The notes under the pieces: model-generated | Database searches by the model: none | What the model saw: the letters and a program-made list of their open reading frames with translations, nothing else | Told to the model about the DNA's origin: nothing | Position numbers and translations under genes: made by a program | Assembly (NCBI GenBank): GCA_900752215.1 | Contig: CAADUO010000011.1 | Span: 11,562 to 75,561 of the forward strand | DNA length: 64,000 nt | Direction of reading: 5' to 3' | Source of the DNA: an uncultured Collinsella sp. | GTDB taxonomy: Bacteria > Actinomycetota > Coriobacteriia > Coriobacteriales > Coriobacteriaceae | In this document: piece by piece, positions 61,840 to 64,000 of the stretch | Position numbering within the stretch: position 1 is the stretch's first letter | Layout: each line of letters starts with the position of its first letter

Positions 61840-63351
61840 TTATCGATAAGACACAGACTGCTGGGAGTCTTTCACGACTACGTCGTGGGCGCCGCCTTCG
61901 ACGATGGAGGTGGAGCTGACCAGCGTTAGGCGTGCCTTTTCCTGGAGCTCGGGGATCGAGAGAGCACCGCAGTTGCACATCGTGGACTTAACCTTGTAGA
62001 GCGTGCCGCCCACGCCGTCCTTGAGGGAACCGGCGTAAGGAACGTAGGAGTCGACGCCCTCGACGAAGCTGAGCTTCGCGGCGCCGCCCAGGTCGTAGCG
62101 CTGCCAGTTACGGGCACGCGCAGAACCCTCGCCCCAGTACTCCTTCATGTACTGGCCGTTCACGTTGACGCGCTCGGTCGGGCTCTCGTCGAAGCGGGCG
62201 AAGTAGCGGCCCAGCATCATGAAGTCGGCACCCATGGCAAGGGCGAGCGTCATATGGTAGTCGTAGACGATGCCGCCGTCGGAGCACACGGGCACGTAGA
62301 CGCCGGTCTCCTCGTAGTACTCGTCACGAGCGCGGCAGACGTCGATCAGCGCGGTGGCCTGACCACGGCCAATGCCCTTGGTCTCGCGGGTAATGCAGAT
62401 GGAACCGCCGCCGATACCGACCTTGATGAAGTCGGCACCGCAGTCGGCCAGGAAGCGGAAGCCCTCGGCGTCGACGACGTTACCGGCGCCGACCTTGACG
62501 TCCTCGCCGTAGTTGGCGCGAATCCACTCGATGGTGCGCTTCTGCCACTCGCTGAAGCCCTCGGAGGAGTCGATGCACAGAACGTCGGCACCGGCCTCGA
62601 TGAGCAGCGGCACGCGCTCGGCATAGTCGCGGGTGTTGATACCGGCGCCGACCATGTAGCGCTTGTCGCCATCGAGCAGCTCGTTGGGGTTGGTCTTGTG
62701 GCTGTCGTAGTCCTTGCGGAAGACAATACCCATCAGGTGATCGTTGTCGTCGACGATCGGCAGGGCGTTGAGCTTGTTGTCCCAGATGACGTCGTTGGCA
62801 ACCTTGAGGCTGATGTTCTTGTCGCCCACGATGAGCTGCTCACGCGGGGTCATGAACTCGGAGACCTTCGTCTGGTGGTCATCGCGACTGGGACGATAGT
62901 CACGGCTGGTGACGATGCCCAGGAGCTTACCCTTGGGAGTGCCGTCGTCGGTGACCGGCATAGTGGAGTGACCGGTCTTCTCCTTGAGCTCGATGACCTG
63001 CTCCATGGTCATGTCGGGGGTCAGCGTGGAATCGGACTGAACGAAGCCGGCCTTGTGATCCTTGACGGCCTTGACCATAGCGGCCTCGGACTCGGCGCTC
63101 TGGGAACCGTAAATGAAGGACAGGCCACCCTCGGTAGCGAGCGCGACACCCATATCGACGCCCGAGACGGACTGCATGATGGCGGAAACCATGGGGATGT
63201 TCAGGGTGATTGCCGGCTTCTCACCGCGCTTAAAGCGGGTTAGCGGCGTCTTAAGAGAGACGTTGTTGGGGATGCACTGCGAGGACGAGTAACCAGGAAC
63301 CAGCAGATACTCCGAAAACGTGTGGGACTCACCGGGAAAGAACGTAGCCAT
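61840..63351 (-). CDS. guaB: Inosine-5'-monophosphate dehydrogenase
   Basis: 503 residues with AAAGGAG before the ATG. The TIM barrel is interrupted by two CBS domains (about 95-215: TMEQVIELKEKTGHSTMPVTDD, then VIWDNKLNALPIVDD). The catalytic loop GIGGGSICITRETKGIGRGQ contains the active Cys, and PVCSDGGIVYDYHMTLALAMGADFMMLG binds the phosphate. It oxidises IMP to XMP, the committed step to GMP. The sequence style (YLLVPGYSS, YWGEGSARARNW) belongs to the divergent IMPDH branch seen in some anaerobes and eukaryotes. It has its own promoter and terminator. Confidence 0.93.
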   Translation of the reverse strand: MATFFPGESHTFSEYLLVPGYSSSQCIPNNVSLKTPLTRFKRGEKPAITLNIPMVSAIMQSVSGVDMGVALATEGGLSFIYGSQSAESEAAMVKAVKDHKAGFVQSDSTLTPDMTMEQVIELKEKTGHSTMPVTDDGTPKGKLLGIVTSRDYRPSRDDHQTKVSEFMTPREQLIVGDKNISLKVANDVIWDNKLNALPIVDDNDHLMGIVFRKDYDSHKTNPNELLDGDKRYMVGAGINTRDYAERVPLLIEAGADVLCIDSSEGFSEWQKRTIEWIRANYGEDVKVGAGNVVDAEGFRFLADCGADFIKVGIGGGSICITRETKGIGRGQATALIDVCRARDEYYEETGVYVPVCSDGGIVYDYHMTLALAMGADFMMLGRYFARFDESPTERVNVNGQYMKEYWGEGSARARNWQRYDLGGAAKLSFVEGVDSYVPYAGSLKDGVGGTLYKVKSTMCNCGALSIPELQEKARLTLVSSTSIVEGGAHDVVVKDSQQSVSYR

Positions 63352-63430
63352 GTTTCTCCTTTTTCCATGCGACCGGTCGGCTGCAGGCCTCGTAGGACCC
63401 AGCCCAACCTTGGGCGCCCAATACTGGGGA

Positions 63431-63460
63431 AGTATCTTAACGCACTTTGACTGCTACAAT
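63431..63460. promoter_or_regulatory. Overlapping divergent promoters of guaB and the ModE-like gene
   Basis: On the minus strand TTGTAG (63454-63459) and GATACT (63431-63436) are 17 bases apart and fit guaB. On the plus strand TGCTACAAT (63452-63460) is a good extended -10 for the ModE-like gene. The -35 of one overlaps the -10 of the other, so polymerase can occupy only one at a time. Confidence 0.5.
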
Positions 63461-63544
63461 GCATGATTTAAAAAGAGCACACGAGGGTTTGACGCAGGCT
63501 TTGCGTTTGCCCAGCAAACACTTTAGCGGGGAGACGTGGAGCGT

Positions 63545-63889
63545 ATGGAGTACAAAACGACGGCAAAGTTGGTCATTCAAGCGTGCGACAAGGATTTGCC
63601 GGGCGTGTTCGGCCACGGCTGCGTCTTGTTGCTGCAGGGCATCGCCCGCGAGCATTCGCTCAACCGCGCCGCCAAGAGCATGGGCATGGCGTATTCCAAG
63701 GCCTGGCGCATCGTGAACGAGGCCGAAGGCCAGCTGGGCTGCAAACTCATCGAGCGCGACGGAGCCCGCGGATCCACGCTCACGCCCGCCGGCAAGCGAG
63801 CCATAGCGGTCTACGAGGAACTACAGGCCGACATCAACAACGTCATCGCCAACAAAGCAAACGAACTCATCGCCAGCATCAAAGAATAG
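63545..63889 (+). CDS. ModE-like winged-helix regulator (DNA-binding domain only)
   Basis: 114 residues from ATG at 63545; a GTG at 63536 would add 3. The sequence ACDKDLPGVFGHGCVLLLQGIAREHSLNRAAKSMGMAYSKAWRIVN, seen here in its two halves GVFGHGCVLLLQGIAREHS and LNRAAKSMGMAYSKAWRIVN, is the LysR-type winged helix of ModE proteins, and KLIERDGARGSTLTPAGKRA is the wing. The molybdate-binding MOP domains of full ModE are absent. It may sense nothing itself or bind a partner. No molybdate genes are near. It reads away from guaB, with which it shares a promoter region. Confidence 0.85.
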   Translation: MEYKTTAKLVIQACDKDLPGVFGHGCVLLLQGIAREHSLNRAAKSMGMAYSKAWRIVNEAEGQLGCKLIERDGARGSTLTPAGKRAIAVYEELQADINNVIANKANELIASIKE

Positions 63890-63896
63890 CCAATTT

Positions 63897-64000
63897 GGGA
63901 CGGGGCTTTTTTAGCTGGTCGGTCACCATAGATGATTATTCTGGGACGGTGGTTAGAAAAAAATAATAATAATAAATTATTTTTTATTTTCTTCCACCAA
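63897..64000. repeat. GGGACGG-containing repeat and AT-rich palindrome at the right edge
   Basis: TTGGGACGGGGCTTTTTTAG (63897-63916) and CTGGGACGGTGGTTAG (63941-63956) are related direct copies. From 63948 to 63998 the bases GGTGG and CCACC bracket an almost pure A/T stretch whose two halves are roughly reverse complements. This is very unlike the surrounding 60 percent GC DNA. The first part can act as terminator for the ModE-like gene (GGGGCTTTTTT). The window ends inside or just after the element. Confidence 0.5.

Overview
The window reads as a chromosomal segment of a high-GC Gram-positive bacterium of class Coriobacteriia, most likely Collinsella or a close relative. That assignment rests on gene content and order, protein sequence style and the roughly 60 percent GC of the housekeeping genes, not on any database search. 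About 50 of 57 protein genes lie on the minus strand in long runs with 1 to 8 base overlaps (ATGA, TAATG), so transcription runs mostly from high to low coordinates.

Layout, left to right. 1-8460: DUF948 protein, degenerate RsbW-like protein, SigB-type sigma factor, AI-2E-type permease, then alaS-ruvX-mltG-yqeG-aroK, with aroK cut by the left edge. 8556-17763: rarA, a dGTPase-like gene, an orphan minimal prepilin peptidase, a membrane glycosyltransferase, rluD-lspA and ileS, the last behind a full isoleucine T-box leader. 18251-26149: a gldA-like dehydrogenase (plus strand), DUF523 protein, ftsH, the wreck of a cobalamin adenosyltransferase gene, a MATE exporter, a SpoU methyltransferase, folA and thyA. 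26316-27080 (plus): a DUF134 DNA-binding domain joined to a NifX-type cofactor domain with a His/Cys-rich tail.

27196-42079 is a Bacillus-like superoperon: yloU-fakA-recG-rsmD-coaD-(DivIVA-like)-yceD-rpmF-plsX-acpP-rnc-smc-ftsY-ffh. It joins phospholipid precursor synthesis, ribosome assembly, DNA repair, chromosome organisation and protein targeting. Two identical tRNA-Asn genes follow at 42275-42459. 42654-54174 is the rimP-nusA-infB-rbfA-nrnA-truB-ribF-dnaG-rpoD run (transcription, translation initiation, RNA modification, replication priming), with a strong promoter and a leader terminator in front of rimP.

54544-64000: a small lipoprotein gene, leuS with a very long palindrome in its leader, a lower-GC catabolic cassette (rpiR-manD-like-EIIB-EIIC) that looks acquired, guaB, and a divergent ModE-like regulator.

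Most of the window is ordinary core genome. The points worth a second look are: the DUF134-NifX fusion with twin palindromic operators and a near-perfect internal Shine-Dalgarno site at the domain boundary; the 29-bp perfect inverted repeat upstream of leuS; several palindromes built around GGGAC-type cores that look like REP elements; the T-box with two terminator-like hairpins; the SigB-linked anti-sigma-like protein without a recognisable ATP site; and the RpiR/PTS/enolase cassette. No CRISPR array, rRNA operon, complete insertion sequence or phage was seen.
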